From contig NZ_JAHBDK010000097.1 in the NCBI RefSeq assembly GCF_019956415.1, forward strand, positions 62,001 to 126,000: a DNA stretch of 64,000 nt, given 5' to 3'. The position numbers and the translations under genes were made by a program. Position 1 is the first letter of the stretch. Each line of letters starts with the position of its first letter. Below the pieces are notes generated by a model. That model saw only the letters and a list, made by a program, of their open reading frames with translations, was not told where the DNA came from and did not search any database. Source of the DNA: Pseudomonas sp. GL-B-19 (GTDB lineage Bacteria; Pseudomonadota; Gammaproteobacteria; Pseudomonadales; Pseudomonadaceae). Below, piece by piece: positions 16,530 to 25,731 of this stretch.

Positions 16530-17471
16530 ATGTCCAACAACAAACCGATGCCGGTCGCGACGCAGATCTCCGCGCCCTTCTGGGAGGGCCTGAAGGCTCG
16601 CCGCCTGTTGATCCAGCAATGCAACGCCTGTGCGCACTGGAACTTCTACCCGCGCCGGCATTGCCCGGTGTGCCTGGAACATGACCTGGCCTGGCGCGAA
16701 GTCGACGGTGCCGCGACGCTGTACAGCTACACCGTGACGCGCATTGCGACCTTGCCCGACTTCATGGATGAGATGCCGCAGAAACTGGCTGTGGTCGAAC
16801 TGGCCGAAGGGGTGCGCATCAACACCAACCTGGTCGGCCTTGAGGAAAACGAAATCGAGATCGGCATGTCCTTGCAGCCGGTGTTCGCCGAAGTCGACGC
16901 CAAGGGCACCCGCCTGCTGCGCTTCACCGGGGTGGACAAGGATGCGGCGGGCCTTGAGCCGCTGCCCGCGCAGGACAGCGAACCGGCGCCGGAGCAACCG
17001 CCCGCGCGGCAGATCGACCTCAACGATGGGCCGGCCTTGCAGTCCCTGGTCAGCGAGCAGTACAGCGACTGGAGCAACGTGGTGGTGGTCGACCAGGCAC
17101 TGATCGACGACTTTGCCCGGTTGTCGGGTGACGATTACTGGATTCATACCGATCCGGAGAAGGCGCGCCTGCAAAGTCCGTTCGGCGGCACCATTGCCCA
17201 TGGTGCGCTGGTGCAGGTGCTGCAGTCGCGGATGAAACTGGCGCTGGGCTTCGAAATCAGCGGTTTCACCACTCAGATCAACTACGGCTCCGATCGCCTG
17301 CGCTTCCCGGCGCCGGTACCGGCCGGTTCGCGCATCCATTCGCGGGCGCGGGTGAAAAAAGTCGAAATCCTGACCCGTGGCACCCAGCTGACCCTGGAAC
17401 TCAACATTCATGTGGTGGGCCAGGATAGGCCGTCGGTGATCAACGACCTGGTGATCCTGTACATGGCCTGA
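16530..17471 (+). CDS. DUF35 zinc-ribbon/OB protein fused to a MaoC hydratase domain (ChsH2-like, domains swapped)
   Basis: A 313-residue two-domain protein. The N-terminal part is DUF35 with a zinc ribbon (Cys31, Cys34, Cys45, Cys48) and an OB fold to about residue 150. The C-terminal part is a MaoC hot-dog domain with hydratase residues Asp201 and His206 in SGDDYWIH, plus GGTIAHGALV. In Mycobacterium, ChsH2 carries the MaoC part first and DUF35 last; here the order is reversed. The pair with the preceding Ltp2-like gene suggests hydration of the 17(20)-ene CoA ester followed by aldol cleavage within one complex. Confidence 0.88.
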   Translation: MSNNKPMPVATQISAPFWEGLKARRLLIQQCNACAHWNFYPRRHCPVCLEHDLAWREVDGAATLYSYTVTRIATLPDFMDEMPQKLAVVELAEGVRINTNLVGLEENEIEIGMSLQPVFAEVDAKGTRLLRFTGVDKDAAGLEPLPAQDSEPAPEQPPARQIDLNDGPALQSLVSEQYSDWSNVVVVDQALIDDFARLSGDDYWIHTDPEKARLQSPFGGTIAHGALVQVLQSRMKLALGFEISGFTTQINYGSDRLRFPAPVPAGSRIHSRARVKKVEILTRGTQLTLELNIHVVGQDRPSVINDLVILYMA

Positions 17472-17503
17472 TCGCCACCCAAACCACTGAACGGGTGAGG
17501 TCC

Positions 17504-17594
17504 TGTGGGAGCGAGCCTGCTCGCGAAAGCGGTAGATCAGTCGGCCTGGATGGCGACTGGCATGGCCTTATCGCGAGCAGGCTCGCTCCCACAA
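17504..17594. repeat. REPIN-like inverted pair (GGGAGCGAGCCTGCTCGC family)
   Basis: A forward copy at 17504-17526 and an inverted copy at 17573-17594 form a hairpin about 33 bp after the DUF35-MaoC stop. It occupies the first third of a 333-bp gap; the rest holds the regulatory element at 17645-17662 and an apparently empty leader. Confidence 0.85.
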
Positions 17595-17644
17595 TCGCCT
17601 GCGCCGTACACAACAACCCGTCCCGTGCCATTCACGCCATTAAA

Positions 17645-17662
17645 TAAGCCATTTGGACGATG
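17645..17662 (+). promoter_or_regulatory. TAGTC-N5-GGACGATG element upstream of the YCF48-RND operon
   Basis: TAAGC, spacer CATTT, GGACGATG: the second half is exact, the first half has two mismatches. It ends 142 bp before the YCF48 start. A possible -10 (GACTAT, 17683-17688) lies 20 nt downstream. Confidence 0.55.
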
Positions 17663-17804
17663 TGCCTCCCAAGCCTTGCGCCGACTATTCCCCCAGAGGC
17701 AACGCCCATCTCGATTGCCTCGCATGCCTGGTGCGTGACAAAAACAAGAGGATCGGCCTTATGACTAGCCCTATGCACGTGTACCCCGAACAGGAGCGCT
17801 CCTC

Positions 17805-18791
17805 ATGCGCTCGGTGATCGGCTACGCGGTTTGCCTGGTGGTCGCCCTGACCATTGGCTACACCTTTTCCCCAAAATCCCCGCCGCAAGTGGAGCTGTTG
17901 GCCACGCGTCCGGATCGGGTGCAGATCAACGGCCTGCTCAATCTTGGCTCACGGGTGATAGCCGTGGGCGAACGGGGCAGCATCCTGCTCAGTGATGATC
18001 AGGGCGTCAGCTGGCAGCCAGCCGCAGTCGGCACGCAACGTAACGCCACCCTGACTGCCGTGGTGGCGCTGGACGACAGGCGTTTGCTGGCCGTCGGGCA
18101 TGACGGCTGGATTCTGCGTTCCGTGGACTCAGGCAGCAGTTGGCAGGAAATGCGCCACGACAGCGATTTGGGCGAACCGCTGCTGGGCATCTGGACTGGC
18201 GGTGGCGACAGTGTCTTGGCTTTCGGCAGCTTCGGTAAGTTCTATCAATCCGTTGATGCCGGGCAGACCTGGTCTCCGCAGGCCCTGGACATCGACAACG
18301 CACACTTGAACAGCATGGCCGGCGGCGACGATGGCCACCGCATGCTTGTGGGCGAGCAGGGCCTGGTATTGCGTACGGCCGACGCCGGTCAGCACTGGCA
18401 GACCTTGCCGGCGTTCTACAGCGGCTCGCTGTTCGGCATCGTGCGCCTGAGCGCGGATAACTGGGTGACCTACGGCATGCGCGGGCATGTTTTCGTCAGC
18501 CATGACTTCGGCGACAGCTGGACCCGGATCAACGTGGGTAACCAACTGCCTTTGTATGGCCATGTATTGCTGCCCGATAACTCGGGGCTGGTGATCGTCG
18601 GTGCCGGCAGCTCGGTGGTGCGTCTGGATGCACAGGGCGCGTTGGTCGGCGTCGGACGCCTGGCCGGGCTCGGTACGTTGACCTCGGCGACGATGGTTGG
18701 CCCGCGTCTGCTGGTGGGTGGCGAGCGCGGGGTATTGCAGGGTTCAGCTGGCAGCGTCGCTGCCTTAATGGCCACACAGGCCACCCAGTAA
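17805..18791 (+). CDS. YCF48-like beta-propeller protein, exported, partner of the RND protein
   Basis: A 328-residue protein with an N-terminal hydrophobic segment (residues 1-22, signal peptide or anchor). The rest is a series of BNR/YCF48-type blades with recurring SVDSGSSW, SVDAGQTW, TADAGQHW and SHDFGDSW turns. YCF48-family proteins with MMPL/RND exporters and DUF1302/DUF1329 proteins form a recurrent but poorly studied set in proteobacteria. The 14-bp spacing to the RND gene suggests a joint periplasmic complex. Inferred role: accessory protein in envelope transport of the steroid. Confidence 0.83.
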   Translation: MRSVIGYAVCLVVALTIGYTFSPKSPPQVELLATRPDRVQINGLLNLGSRVIAVGERGSILLSDDQGVSWQPAAVGTQRNATLTAVVALDDRRLLAVGHDGWILRSVDSGSSWQEMRHDSDLGEPLLGIWTGGGDSVLAFGSFGKFYQSVDAGQTWSPQALDIDNAHLNSMAGGDDGHRMLVGEQGLVLRTADAGQHWQTLPAFYSGSLFGIVRLSADNWVTYGMRGHVFVSHDFGDSWTRINVGNQLPLYGHVLLPDNSGLVIVGAGSSVVRLDAQGALVGVGRLAGLGTLTSATMVGPRLLVGGERGVLQGSAGSVAALMATQATQ

Positions 18792-18805
18792 ATGAGAGGC
18801 AGGCA

Positions 18806-21238
18806 ATGAATCAAGGTAAACACTGGGTGACGCGCTGCGTCGAAACGTGTGCGGACCACTTGATGGCCTGGCGCAAGGGACTGCTGTTGCTGTTTGTTCT
18901 GGTGACGCTGGGCCTTGGCTACAGCGCCACCCACACGCAACTGGATCCGGGGTTCAACAAACAGATCCCCGTGCGTCATGAATACATGATCAATTTTCTC
19001 AAGTTCAGCCGCTACTTCACCGGCGCCAACCGCTTCCTGGTCAGCGTACGCTGGAAAGGCGAGGGTGATATCTATAACGCCGAGTACCTCGAGACCCTGC
19101 GTAAAGTTACCGACGACGTGTTTTTCATATCTGGAGTCAGCCGTCCCAGCGTGACGTCGCTGTTTACCGCCAACGTGCGCTACATCGAAATTACCGAGGA
19201 AGGTTTCTTTGGCGACGTGGTGGTGCCACCGCGCTTTAGCGGCACCCCCGAGGACCTGGCGCAGGTGCGCAGCAACACGGCAGCCTCCGGGCAGGTCGGT
19301 CGCCTGGTGGCCAACGACCTGAAATCGGCCATGGTCCGCGCCGACCTGCAGGACACCGACCCGAAAACCGGCCAGCCGGTGTCCTATGTCGACATCGCCA
19401 AGAGCCTCGAAGACATCCGCGCCAAGTACAACAGTCCCGATATCGACATCAACATCGTAGGCTTCGCCAAACTGGTGGGGGATGTGGTTGAAGGGTTAAA
19501 CACGGTGATCGGCTTCTTTGTCGTGGCCTTCGTGATCACCGGGTTGCTGCTGTGGCTGTATTCGCGGTCCCTGCGCCTGACGGTGGTGGCGCTGGTGGTC
19601 GCATTGCTGCCGGTGGTCTGGTTGCTGGGCCTGTTGCCGCTGTTGGGCTTGGGCATCGATCCGATGTCGATCCTGGTGCCGTTCCTGATCTTCTCCATCG
19701 GCGTGTCCCATGCGGTGCAGATGACCAACGCCTGGAAGCAAGACGTGCTGGCCGGTAACACGTCGAAGGAGGCAGCGCGCTCGGCGTTCTGCAAAATCTT
19801 CATCCCCGGTTCCCTGGCCTTGCTGATGAACGCCCTGGGGTTCGCGGTGATCATGCTGATCGACATTCCCATCGTCCACGAACTGGGGGTGACCGCGTGC
19901 ATCGGCGTGATGTTGATGATCATCACCAACAAATTGATGTTGCCGGTCATCATTTCCTACCTGCAGCTGGAGCCTGGGTTATTGCGTCGGGCGCAATCCA
20001 GACCCGCAGGCAAGCACCGCCTGTGGTGGCGCTTGTCGGCGCTTGCCGAACCGGGGCCGGCCCTGGGGGTGTTTGCCATCAGCCTGTTGCTGCTGTTGGC
20101 CGGGGCCTACAAGGCTCGCGACCTGGCAGTGGGTGATATCGGCGCGGGCGCGCCGGAGCTGCGGGCCGATTCGCGCTACAACCAGGACAACGCCAGGATC
20201 ATCAGCAGCTACTCCATCGGGCTGGATGTGATGTCGGTGTTCGTCCAGGTCAAGGGTGTCGAAGAAGGTTGCTTGTCGCCTGCGGTGATGCGCGCGGTGG
20301 AAGCCTTCGATTTCCGCATGCGCACGGTCTCGGGTGTGCAGTCGATTCAGAGCGTGGCGGACATGGGCAAGCGGGTGATCGCTGGCAACAACGAAGGCAA
20401 TCCGCGCTGGGCGGCGATTCCGGGATCACCTCGTGGCCTGAGTCAGGGCGCGCGGGCCTATATGCCGGATGACGGCCTGGTCACCGACGGCTGCCAGCAG
20501 ATGCAGATCCTGGTGTTCCTTGCCGACCACGAAGGCAGCACCGTCAGCCATGCAATTGCTGAAGCCAGGCGGATCATTGTCGAAGTCAGCTCGCCGCAAG
20601 TCGAATTCCTCCTGGCCGGTGGCAACGTGGGGGTGATGGCGGCCTCCAACGAGGCGGTCAAGCGTGCCGAAGTGATCATGCTCGGGGCACTATTCGGATC
20701 GGTGGCATTGTTTTGCTGGCTGACTTTCTTGTCGATCCGCGCGGTGCTGTGCATTCTGGTGCCGCTGGCGATTGTCGCGATTCTGTGCAACGCACTGATG
20801 ACCATGCTCGGGATCGGCCTGAAGGTCGCCACCTTGCCGGTGATGGCGCTGGGGGTGGGGGTGGGCGTCGACTACGGCATTTACCTGTACGAACGTATCC
20901 AGCACGAAATGCTGCGCGGATCCAATCTGCGAGAGGCGTTCTACCAGGCCATGTGCCAACGCGGTACGGCTGCGGTATTCACGGCCGTGACCATGTCCAT
21001 TGGCGTCTGCACCTGGGCGTTCGCACCGCTGAAGTTTCAGGCTGACATGGGTGTATTGCTGTCGTTCATGTTTCTGGTCAACGTACTGGGGGCGATTTTC
21101 CTCCTCCCGGCGTTGGCAGCCTGGTTCAATCGCGGTCGACCGTTGGTCGCAGATCGGGTGCGCCAGCCGGCGCCAGCACAAGGGCAGTTCCGCCTGAAAA
21201 ACAGCCCGGCGGCGCGTGATCCCGGTAGCGAAAAATAA
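18806..21238 (+). CDS. RND/MMPL-superfamily transporter
   Basis: An 810-residue protein with the classic duplicated layout. TM1 lies at about 27-45, a large periplasmic loop to about 230, five further helices from VIGFFVVAFVITGLLLWLYS onward, TM7 at about 417-437, a second loop to about 620, and five helices to the end. The sequence GVGVGVDYGIYLYERIQ in the second helical block is typical of the HAE2/MMPL group. It would use the proton gradient to move a hydrophobic molecule. It is coded with the YCF48 protein and, more distantly, with DUF1302 and DUF1329 proteins, so it may handle steroids or the lipids that make the envelope permeable to them (inference). Confidence 0.9.
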   Translation: MNQGKHWVTRCVETCADHLMAWRKGLLLLFVLVTLGLGYSATHTQLDPGFNKQIPVRHEYMINFLKFSRYFTGANRFLVSVRWKGEGDIYNAEYLETLRKVTDDVFFISGVSRPSVTSLFTANVRYIEITEEGFFGDVVVPPRFSGTPEDLAQVRSNTAASGQVGRLVANDLKSAMVRADLQDTDPKTGQPVSYVDIAKSLEDIRAKYNSPDIDINIVGFAKLVGDVVEGLNTVIGFFVVAFVITGLLLWLYSRSLRLTVVALVVALLPVVWLLGLLPLLGLGIDPMSILVPFLIFSIGVSHAVQMTNAWKQDVLAGNTSKEAARSAFCKIFIPGSLALLMNALGFAVIMLIDIPIVHELGVTACIGVMLMIITNKLMLPVIISYLQLEPGLLRRAQSRPAGKHRLWWRLSALAEPGPALGVFAISLLLLLAGAYKARDLAVGDIGAGAPELRADSRYNQDNARIISSYSIGLDVMSVFVQVKGVEEGCLSPAVMRAVEAFDFRMRTVSGVQSIQSVADMGKRVIAGNNEGNPRWAAIPGSPRGLSQGARAYMPDDGLVTDGCQQMQILVFLADHEGSTVSHAIAEARRIIVEVSSPQVEFLLAGGNVGVMAASNEAVKRAEVIMLGALFGSVALFCWLTFLSIRAVLCILVPLAIVAILCNALMTMLGIGLKVATLPVMALGVGVGVDYGIYLYERIQHEMLRGSNLREAFYQAMCQRGTAAVFTAVTMSIGVCTWAFAPLKFQADMGVLLSFMFLVNVLGAIFLLPALAAWFNRGRPLVADRVRQPAPAQGQFRLKNSPAARDPGSEK

Positions 21239-21385
21239 ACCTGTCGGACCTATTGTGGAGTCCGCAGGCGCTAGGGAAACTGGCAGGAAAGTAGCAGTCG
21301 AGAGGGGGGGGCGATGGGTTCCCCCAGCCGAAACTATAAAAATAACAAGGGAAGGGCGCAGTCCTTACCCGAGCGAGATAAGACT

Positions 21386-22621
21386 ATGCAAAATGGTGTT
21401 TTGACCCATGAAGCCCTGGCCAGCCTTGGCCTCGACCTCACGCGCTACAACCAGTTGGTGGGCGAAATCTACGAAGGTGCCCTCGATCCGAAACTGATGG
21501 CCCATGCCCTCAGAAGCTTTCTCAAACTCTACGATGCCAACTACGTCACCTTGATCCTGCGGGTGCCAGATCAACCCGATACGGGCGTGATGATCATTGT
21601 CGGCGACATCGAAGGTGCCGGTGATGTCTGCTACATGACTTACCCGCAAACCAATTCGCCTTTCTCCAACCAGCCGCTGGACAGTGTGTTCACCGTCGAT
21701 GACATCATGAGCTCCACTGAATGGGAACACTGCGCCTACTTCAAGGCGTTCTGCGGTCCCAATGATGTCTATCACGTGATGTGCGCCGACATTTCCACCC
21801 CGGACGGTGGCAAACTGCGCTTTCGCATCACCCGCCCCAAACGGGCCCCCAACTTTTCTGCCCACGACCGGGCGGTGTGCGCCAGTTTCCTGCCACACCT
21901 GCGGCGTGCCTCGCAGTTGCATAACCTGCTGGACCGCAGCGAATCGCTGAGCGAGCTGTACTCCCAGGCCATCAGCCGGTTATCGGTGGCGACTCTGGTG
22001 CTTGACGAGAGCGGCAGCGTGTTGCAGATCAATCCGGTGGCCCAGGAAATCCTCGCCCGTTCCGATGGCCTGAAACTGGTGGGCGGGCGCCTCGAGGCGA
22101 CGTATCCCAGTGATAACCGTGAGCTGCAACGCCTGATTCGCGGCGCGTTCTGCCCGGATGCACCGAAAAGCGCCGAGGCCATGTCGGTGACGCGGCCCTC
22201 GGGGCTGGTCAACCTTGGCGTGGTGGTCGAATCGATTCCGTCCCTGGACTGGGCCGAAGAGAAGGGCCAGCCGGCGGCGCTGGTGTACATCCGCGATGCG
22301 TCGAGCAAGTCCCTGGCCAGCGAAGTGGTGACCAAGCAGCTGTTCAACCTGACCAAGGCCGAAACCGCCCTGGCCATGGAACTGGCCAACGGCCTGTCGC
22401 TGGAGGAAGCTGCCGAGGTTCTGAATATCCGGCGTAACACCGCGCGGGCGCACTTGCGCTCGATCTTCTCCAAGACCGGTGTGCGACGCCAGACCGAACT
22501 GGTGCGCATCATGCTCAACAGCGTGGTGGCCTTGGGCAAGCCGCAACTGGCGTTGAAGGTGGCCGAAAAAATCAAGGTGCCGCCACTGCGACTGGCCGTG
22601 CCGATCTATCGCCAGGCCTGA
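21386..22621 (+). CDS. LuxR-family transcriptional regulator 1 (candidate steroid-island activator)
   Basis: A 411-residue protein with a long N-terminal sensory part, a PAS-like stretch at about residues 210-250 (LVLDESGSVLQINPVAQEIL) and a C-terminal LuxR helix-turn-helix at about 320-385 (TKAETALAMELANGLSLEEA to RNTARAHLRSIF). It has no receiver or autoinducer-binding signature. It is a close paralogue of the protein at 54311-55513. Comamonas TesR/TeiR, the activator of testosterone genes, is also LuxR-type, so steroid sensing is a reasonable inference. The start is not certain: ATG 21386 matches the paralogue's start, but the RBS is weak, and an in-frame ATG at 21314 exists. Confidence 0.87.
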   Translation: MQNGVLTHEALASLGLDLTRYNQLVGEIYEGALDPKLMAHALRSFLKLYDANYVTLILRVPDQPDTGVMIIVGDIEGAGDVCYMTYPQTNSPFSNQPLDSVFTVDDIMSSTEWEHCAYFKAFCGPNDVYHVMCADISTPDGGKLRFRITRPKRAPNFSAHDRAVCASFLPHLRRASQLHNLLDRSESLSELYSQAISRLSVATLVLDESGSVLQINPVAQEILARSDGLKLVGGRLEATYPSDNRELQRLIRGAFCPDAPKSAEAMSVTRPSGLVNLGVVVESIPSLDWAEEKGQPAALVYIRDASSKSLASEVVTKQLFNLTKAETALAMELANGLSLEEAAEVLNIRRNTARAHLRSIFSKTGVRRQTELVRIMLNSVVALGKPQLALKVAEKIKVPPLRLAVPIYRQA

Positions 22622-22622
22622 C

Positions 22623-22885
22623 CTGTAGGAGCCAGGCTTGCCGGCGAAGAACGATGACGCGGTGCAACAGATGCACCGCGGCGTCCGGTTCGCCTGTAGG
22701 AGCGAGCGGTGCGGCGATCCGACTTGCCCGCGAAGAACGATAACGCGGTGTGACAGATACACCACAGCGTCTGGTTCGCCGGCAAGCCTGGCTCCTACAA
22801 AGCGAAGAACGATGACGCGGTGCAGCAGATACACCGCAGCGCCTGGTTCGCGCGCAAGTCGGATCGCCGCCCGCTCGCTCCTGCA
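22623..22885. repeat. REP/REPIN array, family B (four to five alternating units)
   Basis: Starts one base after the LuxR stop codon and runs to the edge of the next promoter element, filling most of the 335-bp gap. Units share CACCGCGTCATCGTTCTTCG-type cores with the copies around the RAYT gene. Confidence 0.85.
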
Positions 22886-22903
22886 TAGTCCGCACAGACG
22901 ATG
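22886..22903 (+). promoter_or_regulatory. TAGTC-N5-GGACGATG element upstream of hsdA
   Basis: TAGTC, spacer CGCAC, AGACGATG (one mismatch). It ends 53 bp before the hsdA start. A 15-mer CCTGTCGATACTGGG, containing a possible -10 GATACT (22925-22930), starts 16 nt downstream; the same 15-mer occurs at the same distance from the element at 55537. Confidence 0.7.
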
Positions 22904-22956
22904 CAATCCCGTGATCATCCTGTCGATACTGGGCGGACCTATCACGGAGAATCACA

Positions 22957-23724
22957 ATGCCTATTACAGCCATTACCGGGAGTGCCTCGGGAATCGGTGC
23001 CGCCGTATCCGCCGCCATGCGCGCCGCCGGGCACCAGGTCATCGGTATCGATCGCAGCAACGCTGAAGTCATCGCCGACCTGTCCACTGCCCAGGGACGT
23101 GACGCCGCCATCGGGCAAGTGCTTGAACTCAGCGGCGGGGTCCTCGATGGGCTGATCTGTTGCGCCGGGGTCGGTGTCACCGCGCCAGACTGCGGCCTGG
23201 TCCTGGCGGTCAATTACTTCGGCGTCAGTCAGTTGCTCGACGGCCTACAGGGGGCATTGGCCAAGGGCCAACAACCGGCGGCGCTGGTGATCGGCTCAGT
23301 GGCGGCGACTCATTCGGGGCCCGAGGGCCAGCCGATGATCGAAGCGATGATCGCCGGTGATGAGGCCCGGGCGCTGGAACTGTCCAACAGCCTCGGCCAG
23401 CCGCACGTCGCCTATGCCGCTTCCAAATACGCCATCAGCCACCACGTCCGCAGCCTGGCTGTGGGGTGGGGCAAGCAGGGCATGCGGGTGAACGTGGTGG
23501 CGCCGGGCGCGGTAGAAACCCCGTTGCACCAAGCCTCACTGGACGATGCACGCTTCGGCAAGTCGACCCGCGAATTCGTTGCGCCACTGGGCCGCGCGGG
23601 GAAACCTGCGGAAATCGCCGCAGTGGTCGCATTCCTGCAATCGCCGCAGGCATCGTTTATCCATGGCAGCGTGCTGTTCGTCGATGGTGGCATGGACGCA
23701 ATGGTCCGCGCCTCGCGCTTCTAA
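22957..23724 (+). CDS. hsdA: 3-alpha-hydroxysteroid dehydrogenase/carbonyl reductase (HsdA-like SDR)
   Basis: A 255-residue short-chain dehydrogenase with the cofactor motif TGSASGIG (7-14) and catalytic Ser114, Tyr153, Lys157 in a YAASK context. The segments IGIDRSNAEVIADLSTAQGR, VNYFG, FVAPLGR and the end FVDGGMDAM closely resemble what I recall of Comamonas testosteroni HsdA (3-alpha-HSD/CR), including its short form without the usual NNAG motif (here CCAGVG). It would oxidise the 3-alpha-hydroxyl of bile acids or androsterone to the 3-ketone, the entry step for A-ring desaturation. It is followed 11 bp later by a second SDR. Confidence 0.87.
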   Translation: MPITAITGSASGIGAAVSAAMRAAGHQVIGIDRSNAEVIADLSTAQGRDAAIGQVLELSGGVLDGLICCAGVGVTAPDCGLVLAVNYFGVSQLLDGLQGALAKGQQPAALVIGSVAATHSGPEGQPMIEAMIAGDEARALELSNSLGQPHVAYAASKYAISHHVRSLAVGWGKQGMRVNVVAPGAVETPLHQASLDDARFGKSTREFVAPLGRAGKPAEIAAVVAFLQSPQASFIHGSVLFVDGGMDAMVRASRF

Positions 23725-23735
23725 AAGGAACTCCC

Positions 23736-24569
23736 ATGAACAAAGTGGCATTCATCACCGGCGCCAGCCGGGGTATCGGCCGCGAGGCGGCGCTGGCGTT
23801 TGCCCGCGCCGGTTTCGACCTGGCGATCAGCGCCCGCACCCTCAATGAGGGCGAACAACATGAACATGCCCTGCGCGACGCCGCCGGGGCGCCGCTGGCC
23901 GGCAGTCTCAACGGCACTGCGCAGGCGTTGCGCGAGCTCGGTTGCCGGGTGCTCGTGGTGCCGATGGACCTGCTCGACAGCGCTTCGGCCCTGAACGCCT
24001 GTCAGGCGGTACTGGCCGAATACGGGCGCATCGACGTGCTGATCAACAACGCGATCTACCAGGGCAGCGACCTCAACGCCGGGTTCATGGACCTGCAGGT
24101 GCAGGCTCTGGAGCGGATGTTCCAGGGCTACATCCTTACCCCGTTCCTGCTGACCCGGGCGGTGACCGAACACATGGTGACGCGCGGCGGCGGGGTGGTG
24201 ATCAACGTCACCTCCGGCGCCGGCGAAAGCGACCCACCGGTAGCGGCGGGCAAGGGTGGCTGGGGTTATGCCTATGGCGCGGGCAAGGCGGCGGTGTCGC
24301 GACTGTCCGGGGTGCTGACCACGGAACTGGGCGAGGCCGGAGTGCGCGCCTATACCCTCAATCCGGGCGTGGTCACTACCGAAGCGCTCAAGGCAACCAT
24401 CGGCGACAAAGGCCTGATCGCCCTGCGCGCCGGCAGCGCACCACCCCATGTACCGGCGGCCGTGATGCTGTGGCTGGCCACCGCCGAACAGGCGCCAGGG
24501 TTTCAACGCCGGACCATCGCCGCACAGCCGTTTGCGTTGGAACACGGGATTGTCGCCGATTGGCGTTAA
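23736..24569 (+). CDS. SDR-family oxidoreductase
   Basis: A 277-residue classical-type SDR: cofactor motif TGASRGIG (9-16), NNA at 104-106, Ser160, Tyr180 and Lys184 in YGAGK. An insertion after the third strand (residues 36-58, rich in Glu/His/Ala) is unusual for the size class. ATG 23736 has AAGGA seven bases upstream. It is co-transcribed with hsdA, so it probably acts on another hydroxyl or keto group of the steroid or of a side-chain intermediate; position and stereochemistry cannot be told. Confidence 0.82.
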   Translation: MNKVAFITGASRGIGREAALAFARAGFDLAISARTLNEGEQHEHALRDAAGAPLAGSLNGTAQALRELGCRVLVVPMDLLDSASALNACQAVLAEYGRIDVLINNAIYQGSDLNAGFMDLQVQALERMFQGYILTPFLLTRAVTEHMVTRGGGVVINVTSGAGESDPPVAAGKGGWGYAYGAGKAAVSRLSGVLTTELGEAGVRAYTLNPGVVTTEALKATIGDKGLIALRAGSAPPHVPAAVMLWLATAEQAPGFQRRTIAAQPFALEHGIVADWR

Positions 24570-24586
24570 AACCTATCCATTGACCC

Positions 24587-24678
24587 CTGTGGGAGCGAGC
24601 CTGCTCGCGATGGCGGTAGACCAGTCGCCAACAATGTTGACTGGTCTATCGCCATCGCGAGCAGGCTCGCTCCCACAG
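24587..24678. repeat. Large REPIN palindrome between convergent genes
   Basis: A 92-bp near-palindrome: outer arms CTGTGGGAGCGAGCCTGCTCGCGATGGCG and its complement, inner arms GACCAGTC / GACTGGTC. It stands between the stops of the plus-strand SDR (24569) and minus-strand hsaF (24693), so it could also act as a bidirectional transcription barrier, although no T-run is present. Confidence 0.85.
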
Positions 24679-24692
24679 GGATAGTGCGGTCT

Positions 24693-25721
24693 TTACCCCT
24701 GCCGACGCTGACGGGCGAGGGTCATCGCGGTGTCTTCGATCATGTCTTCCTGGCCGCCGACCATGCCGCGACGACCCATCTCAACGAGGATCTCCCGGGC
24801 CGACACGCCGTATTTCTTCTCGGCGCGCTTTGCGAACAACAGGAACGAGCCATAGACCCCGGCATAGCCCATGGTCAGGGCATCGCGGTCGCTGCGGATC
24901 GGGAAGTCCATGATCGGCACGACAAGGTCTTCGGCCACGTCCTGGATGCCGAACACGCTGACACCTGTGTCGATACCCATGCGATCACACACCGCCACCA
25001 GCACTTCCATCGGTGTGTTGCCAGCTCCAGCACCAAGACCCGCGCAGGCGGCGTCGATACGGTTAGCTCCGGCGGCAATCGCGGCGATGGAGTTGGACAC
25101 ACCCATCGACAGATTGTGGTGGCCATGAAAACCGATCTCGGTCTCTGGCTTGAGGGCCGCGCGCATCGCCGCCACACGGGAACTGACGTCGTGGGGCAGC
25201 AGGTAGCCCGCCGAGTCGGTCAGGTAGATGCAGTTGGCGCCGTAGCTTTCCATCAGCAAACCTTGCTTGACCAGACCTTCGGGGCTGTTCATGTGGGCCA
25301 TCATCAGGAAACCGACGGTGTCCATGCCCAGGCCGCAGGCGTGGGAAATGTGCTGTTCGCTGACGTCGGCCTCGGTGCAATGGGTGGCGACGCGAATGGT
25401 GTTGACCCCCAGTTCGTGGGCCATTTTCAGGTGATCGACGGTGCCGATGCCCGGCAGCAACAGGGCAGAAACCTTGGCCTTTTTCATCAGCGGGATCACC
25501 GCCGACAGGTACTCCTCGTCGGTGTGGGCCGGGAAGCCATAGTTCACCGAGCTACCGCCGAGGCCGTCGCCGTGGGTGACTTCGATCAGCGGCACGCCGG
25601 CCGCGTCGAGTCCGCAGGCGATGTCTTTCATCTGTTGCAGGCTGATCTGGTGACGCTTAGGGTGCATGCCGTCGCGCAGGCACATGTCGTGAACGGTGAT
25701 GCTCTTTCCGCGAAGATCCAT
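24693..25721 (-). CDS. hsaF: 4-hydroxy-2-oxovalerate/4-hydroxy-2-oxohexanoate aldolase (HsaF)
   Basis: A 342-residue DRE-TIM metallolyase with CLRDGMH near residue 17 (metal and substrate site), GFHGHHN in the barrel and a DmpG-like communication domain at the C-terminus. It splits the 4-hydroxy-2-oxoacid from A-ring cleavage into pyruvate and an aldehyde, which is channelled to the acylating dehydrogenase coded directly upstream. AAGGAG lies six bases before the ATG. Last gene of a four-gene minus-strand unit. Confidence 0.93.
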   Translation of the reverse strand: MDLRGKSITVHDMCLRDGMHPKRHQISLQQMKDIACGLDAAGVPLIEVTHGDGLGGSSVNYGFPAHTDEEYLSAVIPLMKKAKVSALLLPGIGTVDHLKMAHELGVNTIRVATHCTEADVSEQHISHACGLGMDTVGFLMMAHMNSPEGLVKQGLLMESYGANCIYLTDSAGYLLPHDVSSRVAAMRAALKPETEIGFHGHHNLSMGVSNSIAAIAAGANRIDAACAGLGAGAGNTPMEVLVAVCDRMGIDTGVSVFGIQDVAEDLVVPIMDFPIRSDRDALTMGYAGVYGSFLLFAKRAEKKYGVSAREILVEMGRRGMVGGQEDMIEDTAMTLARQRRQG

Positions 25722-25731
25722 GGTCGGCTCC

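Noticed and set aside
22640..22670. AACGATGACG inside family B REPs as further copies of the operator
   Set aside because: Only the GATG part matches, the TAGTC half at fixed spacing is missing, and positions are set by the repeat, not by start codons.
22623..22885. Tandem-looking repeats as a CRISPR array
   Set aside because: Units alternate in orientation, spacers are not of constant length, no cas genes are near, and the same units recur singly elsewhere; they are REP/REPIN elements.
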